Assembly (NCBI GenBank): GCA_938017765.1
Contig: CALIJH010000102.1
Coordinates: 1 to 6,487 of the forward strand
Direction of reading: 5' to 3'
DNA: 6,487 nucleotides
Source of the DNA: an uncultured Leptotrichia sp.
GTDB lineage: Bacteria > Fusobacteriota > Fusobacteriia > Fusobacteriales > Leptotrichiaceae
Made by a program: the position numbers and the translations under genes. This document shows, one piece after another, positions 5,944 through 6,487 of this stretch; position 1 is the stretch's first letter; each line of letters begins with the position of its first letter. The notes beneath the pieces were generated by a model. The model was not told the DNA's origin and made no database searches. It was given only the letters and a program-made list of their open reading frames with translations.

Positions 5944-6487
5944 ATGAAAATACTTGCATTTGAAACATCATGTGATGAAACATCCGTAGCAATAGTTGAA
6001 AATGGAAAAAACGTATTAAGTAATATAGTATCTTCTCAAATAAATATACATAAAGAATACGGGGGAGTTGTCCCCGAAATAGCTTCACGGCATCATATAG
6101 AGAATATACTACCTGTACTTGATGAGGCTATGGAAAAAGCAGATTGTCAATTGAAAGATATTGACTATATAGCTGTAACAAATACTCCGGGTTTGATAGG
6201 TTCGTTACTTGTAGGACTTATGTTTGCCAAATCTTTGAGTTATGCCAATAAAATACCGCTGATACCTGTAAATCATATAGAGGGGCATATATTTTCAAAT
6301 TTTATTGAAAATGATATTGAATTGCCTGCTATTTCTCTGATTGTTTCGGGAGGACATACTGATTTATATTATATAGAAGAAAGAAACGGAAAAATTGCAG
6401 TAGATTTATTAGGAGAAACTTTAGACGATGCAGTTGGAGAATCTTATGATAAAATTGCAAGAATATTGGAGCTGCCTTATCCGGGAG
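5944..6487 (+). CDS. tsaD: tRNA N6-adenosine threonylcarbamoyltransferase TsaD, 5' part
   Basis: The frame runs off the window after 181 codons; the full protein is usually about 330-350 residues. It begins MKILAFETSCDETSVAIVE, the ASKHA-type phosphate-binding start of TsaD/Kae1/Gcp. Then come PEIASRHHIENI (residues 44-55), the metal-binding NHIEGH (110-115, His111 and His115), SGGHT (135-139) and LGETLDDAVGESYDKIAR (156-173). TsaD works with TsaB and TsaE, transferring threonylcarbamoyl from threonylcarbamoyl-AMP made by TsaC to A37 of ANN-reading tRNAs (t6A), including elongator tRNA-Met. An in-frame ATG at 5938 would add Met-Ile; 5944 is preferred because relatives start MK/R-I-L-A-x-ETSCDE. 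Neither start has a clear Shine-Dalgarno site, unlike the other genes here. Confidence 0.95.
   Translation, partial: MKILAFETSCDETSVAIVENGKNVLSNIVSSQINIHKEYGGVVPEIASRHHIENILPVLDEAMEKADCQLKDIDYIAVTNTPGLIGSLLVGLMFAKSLSYANKIPLIPVNHIEGHIFSNFIENDIELPAISLIVSGGHTDLYYIEERNGKIAVDLLGETLDDAVGESYDKIARILELPYPG

Overview
The window is strongly AT-rich and tightly packed, with every gene on the + strand. AT-ending codons dominate, Shine-Dalgarno sites are purine-rich, a GT9 heptosyltransferase-type enzyme points to a Gram-negative envelope, and the tRNA genes encode their CCA ends. Together these suggest a low-GC Gram-negative such as a Fusobacteriota member (Leptotrichia-like). That placement is inference from composition and protein style, not a database match. 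The standard code applies: TGG encodes Trp, and the only in-frame TGA in roughly 1,900 codons lies inside the first gene.

Layout. (1) 42-1232 is a core cobalamin-independent methionine synthase-like gene whose single frame is interrupted by one TGA at codon 222. Both halves look intact and carry the expected active-site and zinc-binding residues. A small stem-loop with GGT in its loop follows the TGA at a distance typical of bacterial selenocysteine insertion elements. (2) 1350-3833 is an apparent three-gene operon: a TPR protein, a DUF4037 nucleotidyltransferase-like protein and a DUF4125 protein, preceded by an extended -10 promoter. None of the three has a firm function. (3) 3873-4277 is a tRNA operon with a consensus sigma-70 promoter, tRNA-Leu(TAA), initiator tRNA-Met(CAT), elongator tRNA-Met(CAT) and a stem-loop terminator. 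(4) 4319-4606 is a small ABM/YgiN-like monooxygenase with its own terminator. (5) 4741-5793 is a GT9 glycosyltransferase with a probable promoter. It is followed by a short spacer full of small direct duplications. (6) From about 5944 to the window end is the 5' part of tsaD, the t6A tRNA-modification gene.

The main points of interest are the TGA plus stem-loop in the methionine synthase-like gene, which could be an undescribed selenoprotein or a recent nonsense mutation, and the uncharacterised TPR/DUF4037/DUF4125 operon. Apart from translation-related genes (three tRNAs and tsaD), the neighbours share no obvious pathway.
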